DNA from: Ancistrus triradiatus
Lineage: Eukaryota; Chordata; Actinopteri; Siluriformes; Loricariidae
Direction of reading: 5' to 3'
NCBI GenBank assembly: GCA_025084515.1
Contig: JAJAGP010000211.1
Location: forward strand, 124,001-188,000
Length of the DNA stretch: 64,000 nucleotides
The position numbers and the translations under genes are program-made. The notes beneath the pieces are model-generated. The model was not told the DNA's origin and searched no databases. It was given only the letters and a program-made list of their open reading frames with translations. This document shows, in pieces, positions 47,841 to 59,832 of the stretch (within the stretch, counting starts at the first letter, position 1; the number at the start of each line of letters is the position of its first letter).

Positions 47841-48378
47841 CTAATCCACTGCATGCCTACCACTTCTTTCTATGCAATAAAGGAGCATGTAACAGTAAAA
47901 CAAAAAATCTGAAGTATAAACATGCTATGTCGAGATTTTTTATACACTATATGCCAAGGTGTAAGTTATATATGCCAAACTAAGGTTTGTGCACGCCTAA
48001 AAGTACACCAAAACATGGGTATTAGTATGGAGTTTGCCTCCCCACTGGAAAATGCATTTTGTCTGTGTCTGCTAAAGTTAACTTCAAGGTTCTGAGCCAG
48101 CCGAGTACTCATTCAAAGTTTTCAAACCAATTTTCCATGAACTTTGAGGACAGCAGAGCAGAAACCTATACATGTGTCATATTGAAAGTCAATGGGGTAT
48201 TCAGTGCAACCCACTCTACTGCCACTGTTTGTCTATGGAGAATCTAGAAATGTATTCTTTATATTACAAACGTGTTACAAGTGAGTGTTGCTGAAATAGC
48301 AGGGCTATTCAGAAGTTCATAACTATCCAGAATTAAAAGGGGTGTCCACAACCTTTTCACCTATATACTGCATATATA

Positions 48379-50300
48379 TTGAATTGAATGCCTTTATTGT
48401 CACTGCACAAGCACAACGAAATTAGATGGCTGTCCTTGACGATACAGCTAAAGAAGGAAGGGAAGAATTCCTAAAGAAATAAAAACAACATTTAAAGTAA
48501 TATCTAAAATATAATAAGACATTAGAACTTTGCACACCATTAGATTGCACCTCCAGAACACTGCACGTACCATGTACTAAACAGTGCAGTCTTGTATTTG
48601 AAAAAACAATGTTCAAGGTCGGGTGGAATTCAGTACAACAATGCCTCTGGGGTAAAGAGTTTCTGAGTATGTTTGTTCTTAATTTAATGGACCTATAGCA
48701 CCTTCCAGAAGGCAACAGGTCAAACAAGTGATGTCCCAGGTGGAATGCGTGTTTAAGGATACTGACGGTTCTGTTGAGACAGCAAGAACTATAAATGTCC
48801 TGAAGAGAGGGAAGTGAGAAGTCAATAATTTTTTGAGCCATGGAGATCACCCCCTGGAGTGATCTCCTCATGAGAAGCAGCTTTTAACCAAAGGGAGACG
48901 CAGTTGCTCAGCACAATCTCAGCAGAACAGCAGAAGGACACCAGCTGTTTGTCAGCTAGGTTGTTCTTCCTGAGGATCCTCAGGAGGGAGAGTTGCTGCT
49001 AGACCTTTTTGAGTACTGTAATGGTGTAGTCCAGGAGAAATTTTCAGCTACATGCACACCCAGGAACCTCAAGTCCACATAGTCCCCATTCCCAAGGATA
49101 GCGTCTAGCACAGATTTGGTTACCTCCTGAAGTCTAAAATGAGTTCTTTGGTTGATGAGGTTTTCAGAATGTGCTTGTTTTCTGAAAACCACACTGTCAG
49201 TCTTTGGACTTCATCCCTATATGCTGCCTTATCTGCAACTGTGATAAGTCCCACCATCACCTTGTCTGCAAGCTTGATGATAGCATTTGTGGAATTTGAG
49301 GGGCTGCAGTTATGCACATACATGTTGTAAAGCAGGGGGCTCAACATACAGTTCAATGGGGAACCAGTCCCGAGCCTGAGGGTAGAGGAGAGGTCTACTC
49401 CAACTGTCTGAGTGAAATCAGTCAGAAGGTCCTTAGGTCGAGAAAGACTTAGACCCGTTAGCTTGGTGGCCAGCCTGCTAGGAATGAGTGCGTTTACGTG
49501 CACTTAATAATCCACTCATAGTCGGATATCTGCAGTTACCTGATTATTCAAGTGGTCATGTATCCAGCATACTCCGATAAAGAGATGGATTTTACTCCAG
49601 TAACTGGATAACTCATAGCATGTATACCAGTTACCCGATTATAAAAGTATTTGGCAGTCTGCACATGTGCACAGAGTGGCTAGCTTGGGGAAAAAAAACA
49701 TGATTGCCAGGTCTGCTTATTCTTAGAGATTTCACTTCTACTGGGCTTAATTACAAAGACCAGGGGATTCTTTCGTGGCATCTGACAACCTTGGAATTAA
49801 ACATAGCACCCACTAAACGGCTATCAAACACTTTGTGAAGACTCAAACGCAACATGTACTCAAGAAAAATGAAGAATTTGATTATGTAATATTAAAACAA
49901 GAAGTTTACATGACGTATTTCTGTGAGATTATGGGCTGGTTGCAAATTAGAAATCCAATTCTTGTCTGGGTCATGTAAACCCAGAGGTTTCCCATTATAT
50001 GATTACTCAAGTGCATGTCTACTCCTTGATCTGACTACTGACAATATCTGATTTTCTGCAGTCACCGCACTCAATGATGGTGTTGGAGGCCGAGCTGAAG
50101 TCTACAAAGAGCAGCCTTACTAGACGTTGTCTATTATATTTTACCCTGGTAGCACATTTAACATGATGCTCATATTTAGGGAGTAATACTTGTACATTAG
50201 CATGGTTGAAGTCTCCAGCTATAATATGAACTCTTTCAGGATAGATGTTCTACTGAGTGCTTACAGAATTATGTAGGTGACCAAGAGCTATGTGCATTCG
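48379..50300 (-). mobile_element. Non-LTR retrotransposon (CR1/Rex1-like), 5' truncated, internally deleted
   Basis: On the minus strand the order is endonuclease remnant with AGDFNHANVQVLLPKY (about 50215-50170), then, after a deletion, the reverse transcriptase start LLFVDFSSASNTII (about 50115-50075). After a nested fold-back element comes IPSRLATKL and then GSPLNCMLSPLLYNMYVH (about 49360-49310), KTSSTKELILDFRR (about 49160), FLGVHVAENFSWTTP and a C-terminal LPSLQDIYSSCC..LLPSGRCYRS. The 3' end (antisense) is aatttcgttgtgcttgtgca then caataaaggcattcaattc, a polyadenylation-like tail with short direct repeats. The catalytic FADD-type motif is damaged (KLADKVM). It was inactive before or since the nested insertion. 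Confidence 0.9.
49496..50072 (+). mobile_element. Fold-back element family, copy 3, inside the LINE reverse transcriptase
   Basis: GAGTGCG at 49496 and CGCACTC ending at 50072 are inverted. AAT flanks both sides (49493-49495 and 50073-50075). Removing it joins the LINE reading NTII to PSRLATKL, so the insertion point and the 3-bp duplication are well supported. The interior ggcatctgacaaccttggaa matches the other copies. The right arm has an internal deletion. Confidence 0.9.
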
Positions 50301-51829
50301 ATGTGATACACACGGCAGTATCCCTAATAAACTCTGCATCTAACAGTCAAATACACAACCCCCACAACTACCATCCTCCTGCCGACGCTTACTGGAGTCT
50401 TTGTTCATGTCTTTGAGATATGTCAGTTATTTAAAAACCACAACACTGAATGTGTTTATTCGGTAATCTGTAGTTTGTCCATTTTGTTGGATGGATCTAG
50501 TATTAAAGAAAGAATATTTTCAGTAGCATTAGTTTTGTGGTGGACTCCTTAGCCTAGTCAACCTAATTTCGCTAATGAATACTATGATAAAAGATATTTG
50601 CTGACAACCTATTGTTCACAACAAAAAAGACGAGAACTAACTAAAAAGTAACATTTGAAAGCGAGAACTCTAAACAATAACATGAAAGACGAACAAATTG
50701 ATTCAATCCCGCACCTCTCCCCTTTTTAAACAACCTTTTCAAATGCATGTCCAAAATTAGGCTAAATACTTTTAAAACTAGAAAATGTTTTTTTGTTGTT
50801 GTTGAGTAAAACTAAAACTCAATAATTAAATGACTGAAATGTGACTAAAACTACTATAAATTTCAGACAAGAGCCTAAGACTAAAACTAAAACAAAATCA
50901 GCTGCCAAAATTAACACCGCTGCTTCCAGTGTCTCCAGAGCTGATAGCAATTCACGGAAAGTCTGAGCTCCTAGCAATATCCTCCAATATCAGATGTAGC
51001 ACTGTAATGTTTATTAGATCTCGGCGACCAAAAGTACGATACGAACAGAGAACGCATCCAACCATACGATACGAGTCCAACGCATGCAACCATCCTTAAT
51101 ATGTTTAATGTTGAAGCAGTTTATTATTTTTGGCCGTTAATTAACTGCCATTATTCCTAAACAAGTGATTAACACAAGCAAAACAAGCTTTAGACATTCT
51201 GAGAAGTATATAAATCCATTTTCCCCCACCTCATTTTGTACCACAGCTCACCGGAACAAAAGAAAAAGAAAAAAAACAACAACAAACAGTCTACCAAAGT
51301 GAACCTTATATTACATACAAACGTGCAAGCAGTGGTTCAGAGGGAATTGTGTAGAATCATTTTGTATTTGGATGACAAAGAGCAGGAGTCCCCAACTCAC
51401 TGGTTCTAAAGAAGAAGTTTTCCCTCCTGTATTAGGAAGGGAAAGAAGGGTGAGGCAGACAGACAGGCCTTCAGAGAAACACTTCTCTTTTAGTCTGTCT
51501 CTCTCCCTCCCTCATTACCCCCTCAGGAATCTTATCTTTCACCCTCGCAAATCTCACCAATTATAAAACTCATTTCCCTTTCTTTATACGTCTCCCTTGC
51601 TTCATCTCATTCCACCACACCTTCTTCATTTTCTTCTTACTCGTGTCTAGTTCCTTTCTTCCACTTTTCTGGTTTTCCTTGTCCTCCTTTCACTATTCTG
51701 TTCTTTTCTTCCACTCCTCTCCCTTGTGCAAGCTTCCACATCTCTGTAGCTTTTTAGTCACACCTAAAAGGGCCAATTATAGCATGCTTCTTCTCCTCAC
51801 TCCCCTTCTTGAGAAGCACTGTTGAGTGC
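50301..51829. other. Intron, nothing recognised
   Basis: About 1.5 kb of unique sequence, pyrimidine-rich around 51490-51730. Confidence 0.35.
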
Positions 51830-52020
51830 TAGCCAGTGTTAGCGAGATAGCGCTAATTGTCAGGGTTATATTTAGTGCTGGGTCAGGCCTTCCTGAGAGG
51901 GGAAGCTGATAAGGTGCGTAATGATGGTAGCTGAATGAGGTGACCTATGGGTGACCCTGCGCAGTAATGAGTTGAGAACAGCCCCCCTTACCGAAGCATT
52001 CGCTGGGGAAGCAAACTGAC
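51830..52020. other. Unique block, possible conserved non-coding element
   Basis: A compact balanced-composition stretch (gttagcgagatagcgctaat, ggtgcgtaatgatggtagct, gaatgaggtgacctatgg) without repeats or splice-flanked frame. Regulatory function is only inferred from its unique character. Confidence 0.2.
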
Positions 52021-52399
52021 GCACTGCTTTACATGTGAGGAAACATTATATACACACCAAAAGAAGAAAACTCACAATTACAGTCTAGTTTGTGGAAAGC
52101 CTCTGGATGTAATTTTCGTTTATTGTTTGTTGGCAGTACACTCACATGGCTGTAGATAATTGCATCTTTAGTACTTAGTGTCTAAAATCTTGACTGAACA
52201 GTTTAGCTCTGTGGCATCTTCTTGTGACCAACAGATAGTCGTTCTTATGTATTGCAGACTGTCTTTGAACGCTTTATATCATGCCAGTGCCTCAGCTGCC
52301 ATCAGTCCAGATGTTCATATGACATCTACCTGTGTGCCTGTAGTAATCTGCCTATTAAACAATGGGCTTAGAATATTTTGTGTCAAGGTAATGCATATA

Positions 52400-52732
52400 C
52401 ACTCACTGACAAAAAAATCACCCAGATATGGCGCAGTTACGTAGCAGGTAGATATGTAAGTGTATGGTCTAAATAGGCACTGGGTCTTGCCACAAGACAG
52501 CATAAACGTGCTTCCCCACAGAGGCTACTTTTGGGTACTGTCCCTCTTGGTGAGAGATTGTTCACTGTTAGACATACCTCCATGTTGTAGCCTTGGAGAG
52601 CATTTTTATTGGGCAGTGGGGGAAACAGTTTTACACCCTGTGGTGGCAAGACCTAGCGTCTAATCAGACAATACCTGTTACTTACATAACTGCCTGAGAC
52701 ATAAGTGTATGCCAGGTCTGGGTACTTTTTGT
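52400..52732. mobile_element. Tc1/mariner-like MITE related to family F
   Basis: CACTCACTGACAAAAAAATC at 52400 follows TA. The right side ends near actttttgtct. Inside, ggtgagagattg and actgttagacat match 61474-61500 of family F. No coding region. Confidence 0.55.
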
Positions 52733-52770
52733 CTGGATGCTTTATTTATTTTTTATTTTTTTGTCAAATC

Positions 52771-52854
52771 AGTGTGTGTGTATATATACACACACATACA
52801 CATATATACATACATACATACATACATACATACACACACACACATACATACATA
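52771..52854. repeat. GT/TA/CATA microsatellite left of a Tc1
   Basis: GTGTGTATATATACACACAC followed by CATA units up to the TA that precedes the transposon at 52855. Confidence 0.93.
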
Positions 52855-54337
52855 CAGTGGGGCAAAAAAGTATTTAGTCAGTCACTGATTGTGCAAGTTC
52901 TCCTACTTGATGAGAGAGGTCTGTCATTTTCATCATAGATACACTTCAACTATGAGAGACAAAATGAGAAAAAAAAATCCAGGAAATCACATTGTAGGAT
53001 TTTTAAATTTAATTGTAAATCATGGTGGAAAAAAAGTATTTGGTCACCCACAAACAAGCAAGATTTCTGGCTCTCACAGACCTCTAACTTCTTCTTTAAA
53101 AAGCTCTTCTGTCCTCCACTCGTTACCTGTATTAATGGCACCTGTTTGACCTTGTTATCTGTATAAAAGACACCTGTCCACAGCCTCAAACAGTCAGACT
53201 CCAAACTCAACCATGGCCAAGACCAAAGAGCTTTCGAAAAGACACCAGGAAGAAAATTGTAGACCAGACCTGCACCAGGCTGGGAAGAGTGAATCTACAA
53301 TAGGCAAGCAGGTTGGTGTGAATAAATCTACTGTGGGAGAAATTGTAAGAAAATGAAAGACATACAAGGCCATTGATAATCTCCTTCGTTCTGGGGCCCC
53401 ACGCAAGATCTCATCCCGTGGAGTCAAAATGATCATAAGACGGTGAGCAAAAATCCCAGAACTACACAGAGAGACCTTATGAATGACCTGCAGAGAGATG
53501 GGACCAAAGTAACAAAGGCTACCATCAGTAACACACTACGCCAAGAGGGACTCGGATGCTGCAGTGCCAGGCGTGCCCCCCTGCTTAAGCCAGTACATGT
53601 CCAGGCCCGTCTGAAGTTTGCCAGAGAGCATATGGATGTTCCAGAAGAGGATTGGGAGAATATCATGTGATCAGATGAAACCAAAATAGAACATTTTGGT
53701 AAGAACTCAACTCGTCATGTTTGGAGGAAGAAGAATGCTGAGTTGCATCCCAAGAACACCATACCTACTGTGAAGCATGGGGGTGGAAACATAATGCTTT
53801 GGGGCTGTTTTTGTGCATAGGGGACAGGACGACTGATCCGTGTTCAGGTAAGAATGAACGGAGCCATGTGTCGTGAGATTTTAAGCCAAAACCTCCTTCC
53901 ATCAGTGAGAGCACTGAAGATGGAACGTGGCTGGGGCTTTCAGCATGACAATGATCCCCACCACATAGAAAATTTGTGGAGGGAGTTGAAAGTCCGTGTT
54001 GCCCCAAAACATGGAGGAATGGGCCAAAATACCAGTTACAGTGTGTGCAAACCTGGTGAAGACTTTTGGAAAAGTTTGACCTCTGTCATTGGCAACAAAG
54101 GTTATGTTGCAAAGTATTGAGATGAACTTTTGTTACTTACCAAATACTTATTTTCCACCATAATTTACAATAAATGTTTTTTTTAAATCCTACAACGTGA
54201 TTTCCTGAATTTTTTTTCCTCATTTTGTCTCTCATAGTTGAAGTGTACCTATGATGAAAATTACAGAGCTCTCTCATCTTTCTAAGTAGGAGAACTTGCA
54301 CAATCAGTGGCTGACTAAACACTATTTTGCTCCACTG
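52855..54337 (+). mobile_element. Tc1-like transposon, family I copy 2, complete ends
   Basis: CAGTGGGGCAAAAAAGTATT at 52855 and ..attttgctccactg to 54337, with TA on both sides. It is 1483 bp, with inverted repeats of about 200 bp. The transposase remnant is on the plus strand. It is closely related to 240-1744. Confidence 0.93.
53213..54120 (+). pseudogene. Tc1-like transposase pseudogene (family I copy 2)
   Basis: ATG at 53213 opens MAKTKEL and shifts frame at once (gagctttcgaaaag). The helix-turn-helix follows in a second frame, then KNPRTTQRDLMNDL and a continuous stretch to EDWENIM, ending at TGA 53668-53670. This is the same Trp-to-stop change as in copy 1. Later VKHGGGN and FQHDNDP regions are present. 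About 95 bp around the NDPKHT-to-NPIE stretch are deleted near 53958, where HDNDPHHIENLWREL reads through the junction. Confidence 0.9.
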
Positions 54338-54363
54338 TATGTATGTATGTATGTATATATATA
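54338..54363. repeat. (TATG)n microsatellite right of the Tc1
   Basis: TATG units followed by TATATA, directly after the right end of the family I element. It is the complement of the CATA units on the left side. Confidence 0.92.
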
Positions 54364-54720
54364 GACAGCATCCTGTGAGCACTGATGAAACATTAGAGGA
54401 CGACTAACACTAACTGTGCAACAACAGAGGAGCTGCTGACTGACTTTACATCTATAAGATGGAGCAATAAGGTGAATGTCTCTAATAAAGTGGACAGTGA
54501 GTGAATGGTGTTTTAAAACTCCAGCAGTACTGCTGTGTCTGATCCAATTGTATCAGCTCAACACACACTAACACCCACCACAACATCAGTGTCACTGCAG
54601 CGCTGACAATGATCCACCACCCACCAAACAGTACCTGATCTGTGGGGGTCCTGATCATTAGAGAATAAAGGGGACTAAAAGTATGTTGCGGAACATGCCA
54701 TTTCACAGAATGCATCGTGG
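54364..54720. repeat. Dispersed fish repeat, unclassified
   Basis: Phrases such as cagcatcctgtgagcac, ctccagcagtactgctgtgt and catcagtgtcactgcagcgc belong to a repeat I recognise from many fish genomes, here somewhat diverged. No ends are resolved. Confidence 0.55.
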
Positions 54721-55445
54721 ACATTACGTGACACATGCCTGTATTCCAAGGCCATTAAAATAAACTGTGCAATGGACTGTTTATCATTCAGAAGCACCTT
54801 AAAAATAGAACCAAATCTCACCCTCTCCTACCTCTCCAAAGTCCAGTCACACTCAAAGGTGAAAGATTTTCCCTATGAAGTCATGTCCATTCTGCAGAAA
54901 TGAAAGTCCCAGTGGAGTAACATCAGTGATGTAATGACTCATCCATGTCTCTTTAGACAATGCTTCACAGAATATCCACCGTGTGTGTGTGTGTGTTAGG
55001 TTAGTAGAAAATATTTTTCACCATAAGCAGCCCTGTTATTCCTGAGTGTTGAATGTGGAGTGTGGATGTCAATCTGACATATCTCTTTATGCTCAGTATG
55101 AACACAGAACGACCACAGAGAGAAAATCGGCTCTAGTGTAGCACTAACAGGCTTATGGAGGAACTAGGAGAACCCTACTGCTAAATGACAGAATGTAAAT
55201 GTACTGCTAGCACACAGGCCTAACTGTCAGTGTGAGCATGGCTAAAGGAATCCATTGCTCAAAAATTCAGAACTGAGAGCAGAGACCAGGAAGCAGGGAA
55301 CAGGAGGCCAAGCAGGCTGTGAATCTGGTGGGCTACAACAACATAGCAGAAAGTGGGGGGGAAAAAATCAGATTCCTTTGTTTAGAAAAGTGAGAGCTTT
55401 CCAGTTGGGTAAATTTCACCAGGTGAGGGCAGAACGAGAAAGACA
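54721..55445. other. Intron, nothing recognised
   Basis: Unique sequence, with a short (GT)7 near 54980. Confidence 0.35.
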
Positions 55446-55745
55446 GAAAGAGAGAGAGAGAGAGATGTGCACACACACAATGTTTGTCTATCATTGTGGG
55501 GACTTTCCTTTGGCATAATAATCCTGCAGCTACTTAATGCTACACCTATACCTCCCTAACCTTAACTGTAACCTAAAGCAAATCTTTTGGCTCTTGGTTT
55601 TTCAAACAAAAGTTGCATTTTTTGTCAAAACGCCGCAAAATGTCCCCACAACGTAAAAATGTCAGATCTTTTTATCCTTGTAGTGGCATTTGGTCCTCAC
55701 AAAGATTTATAAACTCGACACACATCTATATACACACACATGCAT
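55446..55745. repeat. Dispersed repeat, copy 2 (ggtcctcacaa family) with GA and CA runs
   Basis: GA units (55448-55465) precede a body sharing aaagcaaatcttttggct, gtttttcaaa and catttggtcctcacaa with 15885-16135, followed by CA-rich sequence. Confidence 0.75.
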
Positions 55746-55974
55746 GCAGAGTGTACTCAGAAAACAAGACGAGAGCAATAAGGGTCTGCTAATGGAATGA
55801 AACACACTCAGACAAACAAAATAAGAGCAGCCCTTTGAATATAGATCCTTTTCATGTGTGTGTGCATCACCATGTGTCTTTTTCTGAGTATGTGTAGAAC
55901 AACAGAATAGGAGACTGGCATTGTGCGTTGTACAGGAAACCATTATTGTGAGTGACTGGAGTGTTACAAAGCAC

Positions 55975-56080
55975 CTTGCTGGTAGAAAGGTTGAAGGTCT
56001 GTGTCCTTCTGTCCAATTAGATTAGCGAGGAGAATCATGGCATTCTGCATGGTGCCTCCGAGAATGTTATTCTGATGCTC
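55975..56080 (-). CDS. ulk4: ulk4 exon, ARM/HEAT-repeat region (start EHQNNILGG)
   Basis: This 106-bp exon reads EHQNNILGGTMQNAMILL and on to PFYQQ, 35 codons plus one base. The acceptor on the minus strand is ttttcctag before GAG. The donor is gtgctttg after CAAG, a weak site apart from the GT. The human ULK4 counterpart is the EHQES-ILGNTMQ stretch, with the same length and spacing, ending in YEQ. It forms helices of the C-terminal armadillo-like repeats, a protein-binding scaffold rather than a catalytic part. The leftover G joins GT of the next exon (39596) to make a Gly codon, as in the conserved YEQG. The preceding exon must lie above 56080. I looked from 57.6 kb to 64 kb and did not find it. 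Confidence 0.9.
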
Positions 56081-56397
56081 CTAGGAAAACAGACAAGGAG
56101 AATTGGGAATGAGGTTCAGTTTATTGCTACTGAAAAATAATAGCAGGAACTACATTCAGGCCACTCTACTTACATCTCTGACATGGTATAAAATCTCATC
56201 CCTCCCAATTAACCTCTCCTATACGGACGGTCAGCCATCTAAATTCTTCTGAACTAGTTTACCATTACTTGGACATGAAAGTGAAATGCAGAAATAATTC
56301 TTACAACATTTGACACTTAAAGGAATGCTTCAAAGTAAGTTAACCTAACCTTAGATTACAATATCTGTAGTGTATGGGTGATTACAGAAAAAAAAAA
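56081..56397. other. ulk4 intron upstream of the first visible exon
   Basis: Contains the acceptor region of the 56080 exon. Otherwise nothing recognised. Confidence 0.4.
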
Positions 56398-57599
56398 ATG
56401 TAAGGGTTTCAGCATGAACGGCCTTTTTAAGGTCATGCCACAGCATCTCAGTAGGATTCAGGTCAGGACTTTGACTAGGCCACTCCAAAGTCTTCATCTT
56501 GTTTTTCTTCAGCCATTCAGAGGTGGACTTGCTGGTGTGTTTTGGATCATAGTCCTGCTGCAAAACCCAAGTTCATTTCAGCTTGAGGTCACGAACAGAT
56601 GGCCGAACATTCTCTTCAGGATATTTTCATAGACAGCAGGATTCATAGTTTCATTTATCACAGCAAGTCTTCCAGATCCTGAAGCAGCAAAACAGCCCCA
56701 GACCATCACACTACCACCACCATATTTTACTGTGGGTATAATGTTCTTTTCCTGAACTGTTGTGTTACTTTTACACCAGATGTAATGGGACACGCATCTT
56801 CCAAAGAGTTAAACTTTTGTCTTGTCTGTTCACGATCACATGTTTTTCCAAAAGTCTTGGGGATAATCAAGATGGAACTCTGCCATGCAGGCCATTTTTG
56901 CCCAGTGTCTTTCTTATGGTGGAGGCATGAACACTGACCTTAACTGAGGCAAGTGAGGCCTGCAGTTCTTTGGATTTTGTTGTGGGGTCTTTTGTGACCT
57001 CTTGGATGACACATCGCTGTGCTCTTGGGGTAATTTTGGTCGGCCGGCCACTCCTGGGAAGGTTCACCAATGTTCCATGCCTTCGCCATTTGTGGATAAT
57101 GGCTCTCATTCTGGTTCGCTGCAGTCCCAAAGCTTTAGAAATGGCTTTATAACCGTTTCCAGATTAATAGATCTCAGTTACTTTCTTTCTCAATTGTTCC
57201 TGAACTTCTTTGGATCTCTGCATGATGTTTAGCTTTTAAGGATCTTTTGGTGTACTTCACTTTGTCAGGCAGGTCCTGTGTAAGTGATGTCTTGACTGAG
57301 AACAGCTCTGGCAATAATCAGGCCTGGGTGTGGCTAGAGACAGTGAACTCAGGTGTGATAAACCATAGTTATGTTTTAACAAGAGGGGCAATCACTTTTT
57401 CAAACAGGGCCATGTAGATTTGGATTTTTTTCTCCCTTAATAATAAACACTTTCATTTAAAAACTGCATTGTGTTTACTTGTGTTGCCTTTGACTAATAT
57501 TTAAATTAGTTTGATGTTCCCAAACACTTACAGTAAGTGTGACAAACCTGCAAAAAACTGGGAAATCAGGAAGAAGGCAAACACTTTTTCACACCACTG
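56398..57599 (-). mobile_element. Tc1-like transposon, family VII, left end missing
   Basis: The right end ..aaacactttttcacaccactg stops at 57599, followed by TA. The left side begins inside the transposase at about 56398 (gtttcagcatgaacggcc), next to an A-run, so one end is lost. Confidence 0.85.
56400..57224 (-). pseudogene. Tc1-like transposase pseudogene (family VII)
   Basis: The minus-strand start is near 57224 (MQRSKEVQEQLRKKVTEIY, then a stop), followed by 57130-56867 with MRAIIHKWRRHGTLVNLPRS and GRPTKITPRAQRCV. Next comes 56793-56578 with VKYGGGSVMVWGCFAASGSG and 56563-56400 with MQQDYDPKHTSKSTSEWL and WPSQSPDLNPTEMLWHDL. In MQQDYDP an Asn is changed, but the catalytic Asp remains. 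At least two frameshifts and one stop are present, and the C-terminus is lost. Confidence 0.9.
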
Positions 57600-58014
57600 T
57601 ATTTTAAGTTCAGAAGCTTTGAGTGTGTTTACATACAGAAAATCAGATAATGGGAAAGCTCCAAGTTTGCATGACTCGGATTTCAACTTTGCAAGCAGCC
57701 AATAATCTCACAAAAAGATGTGACGTAAACTTCAAACTTTAATACTAAATAATCAAATTCTTCATGTTCTCGAGTATATACTATATTTCAGTAACTCCAC
57801 AAAGTGTTTGATAGCCGTTTCCCTGCCTTTAATTCTGAGGTGCATTTAATTTCATATTTGCCACAACAAGAAAAAACAACACCAACAAAAAAAATGCCAC
57901 AGTCAGTGGAAGAATAAAGCCAAGTCTTTAGAGTAAGCGGACCTGCCAACCGTGTTGGTTAGGCTTGTGTACTTGCGCAGACTGAGTAAATCAATGAAAT
58001 TGAGTACTGGTATA

Positions 58015-58098
58015 GATTCATTCATTCCCTTAATCCTGAACAGGGTTGTGGGATAGCTGGTGCCCAGCCAGCAGCACAGGGCGCAAGGCAAGAACAAC
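58015..58098. repeat. Short dispersed repeat piece
   Basis: The phrase cattcattcccttaatcctg then gaacagggttgtgggatagc resembles a common fish repeat (cttatcctggtcagggtcg type). Only a fragment is present. Confidence 0.45.
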
Positions 58099-58114
58099 CC
58101 TATATATATATATG

Positions 58115-58160
<46 letters not shown>

Positions 58161-58216
58161 TATATATATATATACACACACAATACACACACATTATTAT
58201 ATAGATTATATATATA

Positions 58217-58275
<59 letters not shown>
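58099..58275. repeat. (TA)n/(CA)n compound microsatellite
   Basis: TATATA, then about 17 CA units, TATA, CA and a long TA run, with aacaacccta-tata on the left and aacaaccctatata on the right as flanking direct repeats. Frames are Tyr-Ile and His-Thr repeats. Confidence 0.95.
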
Positions 58276-58277
<2 letters not shown>

Positions 58278-58474
58278 AAACAACCCTATATAGGGCAGCT
58301 GGAGTAACATAGGACATGCTATGAGTAATCAACACTTACCAAGTTAAAATCCTTCTCTCTTTATTGGATTTGTTAATCTGCTTTCTAGATTAGAGAGTAT
58401 GCAGTATGATCACTTGAAGAATCAGATAAACAAATTCAGAAATCTGACTATGATAGGATTATAAAGTGCATGTA

Positions 58475-59832
58475 CAGTGGTGCTTGAAAGTTTGTGACCC
58501 TTTAGAATTTTCTATATGTCTGCATAAATATGACCTAAAACATCATCAGATTTTCATACAAATCCTAAAAGTAGATAAAGAGAACCAAATTAAACAAAAA
58601 TATTGTACTTGGTCATTTATTTATTGAGAAAGATGATCCAATATTACATATTAGTGAGTGGCAAAAGCATGTGAACCTTTGCTTTCAGTATCTGGTGATA
58701 CCCCCTGTGCAGCAATAACTGTAACTAAACATTTCCTGTAACTGTTGATCAGTCCTGCACACCGGCTTGGAGGAATTTTAGCCCATTCCTCCATACAGAA
58801 CAGCTTCAGCTCTGGGATGTTGGTGGGTTTCCTCACTAACTGCTCGCTTCAGGTCCTTCCACAACATTTTGATTGGATTAAAGTCAGGACTTTACAAAAT
58901 ATTAACTAATTATTCTTCTTGAACCATTCTTTGGTAGAACGACTTGTGCACTTGGGATCATTGTCTTGCTGCATGACCCACCTTCTCTTGAGATTCAGTT
59001 CATGGACAGATGTCCTGACATTTTCCTTTAGAATTCTCTGATATAATTCAGAATTCATTGTTCCATCAATGATGGCAAGCCATCCTGGTGCAGATGCAGC
59101 AAAACAGGCCCAAACCATGATACTACCACCACCATGTTTTACAGATGGGGTAAGGTTCTTATGCTGGAATGCAGTGTTTTCCTTTCTCCAAACATAATGC
59201 TTTTCATTTAAACCAAACTTTTGGTCTCATCTGTCCACAAAACATTCTTCTTACATGATCTTTAGCAAACTGCAGACGAGCACCAATGTTCTTTTTGGAG
59301 AGCAATGGCTTTCTCCTTGCAACCCTGCCCTTGCACACCATTGTTGTTCAGTGTTCTTCTGATGGTGGACTTGAACTTTAGTAGTCCAAACTCTTTAGAG
59401 ATGGTTTTGTAACCTTTACCAGCCTGATGAGCATCAACAACTCTTTGAGGTCCTCAAAAGTCTCCTTTGTTCGTGCCATGATACACCTACAAAAATGTGT
59501 TGTGAAGAGCAGACTTTGATAGATCCCTGTTCTTTAAATAAAACAGGGTGCCCACTCACACCTGATTGTCATCCCATTGACTGAAAACACCTGATTCTAA
59601 TATCATCTTTAAATTAACTGCTAATCCTAGAGGTTCACATACTTTTGCCACTCACTAATATGTAATATCAGATAATTTTCCTCAATAAACAAATGACCAA
59701 GTATAATATTTTTGTCTCACTTGTTTCACTGGGTTCTCTTTATCTACTTTTAGGACTTTGTGTGAAGATCTGATGATGTTTTAGGTCATATTTATGCAGA
59801 AATATTGAAAATTCTGAAGGGTTCACAAACTG
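58475..59832 (-). mobile_element. Tc1-like transposon, family II, nested in fold-back copy 4
   Basis: CAGTGGTGCTTGAAAGTTTG at 58475 follows TA (58473-58474). The right end reads gggttcacaaactg and TA at 59833-59834, lacking the 13 bases between two ACT words (aaACTttcaagcaccACTg in the complete copy). Length is 1358 bp. Confidence 0.92.
58651..59479 (-). pseudogene. Tc1 family II transposase pseudogene
   Basis: Starts at ATG 59479 (MARTKE) but most of the helix-turn-helix part is deleted. 59118-58906 carries MVWACFAASAPGWLAIIDGT and MQQDNDPKCTSRSTKEWFKK, in which the His of DPKH is now Cys. 58836-58651 carries RKPTNIPELKLFCMEEWAKI and PPSRCAGLINSYRKC. The NPIE segment is frameshifted (58870-58900). 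Confidence 0.9.
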
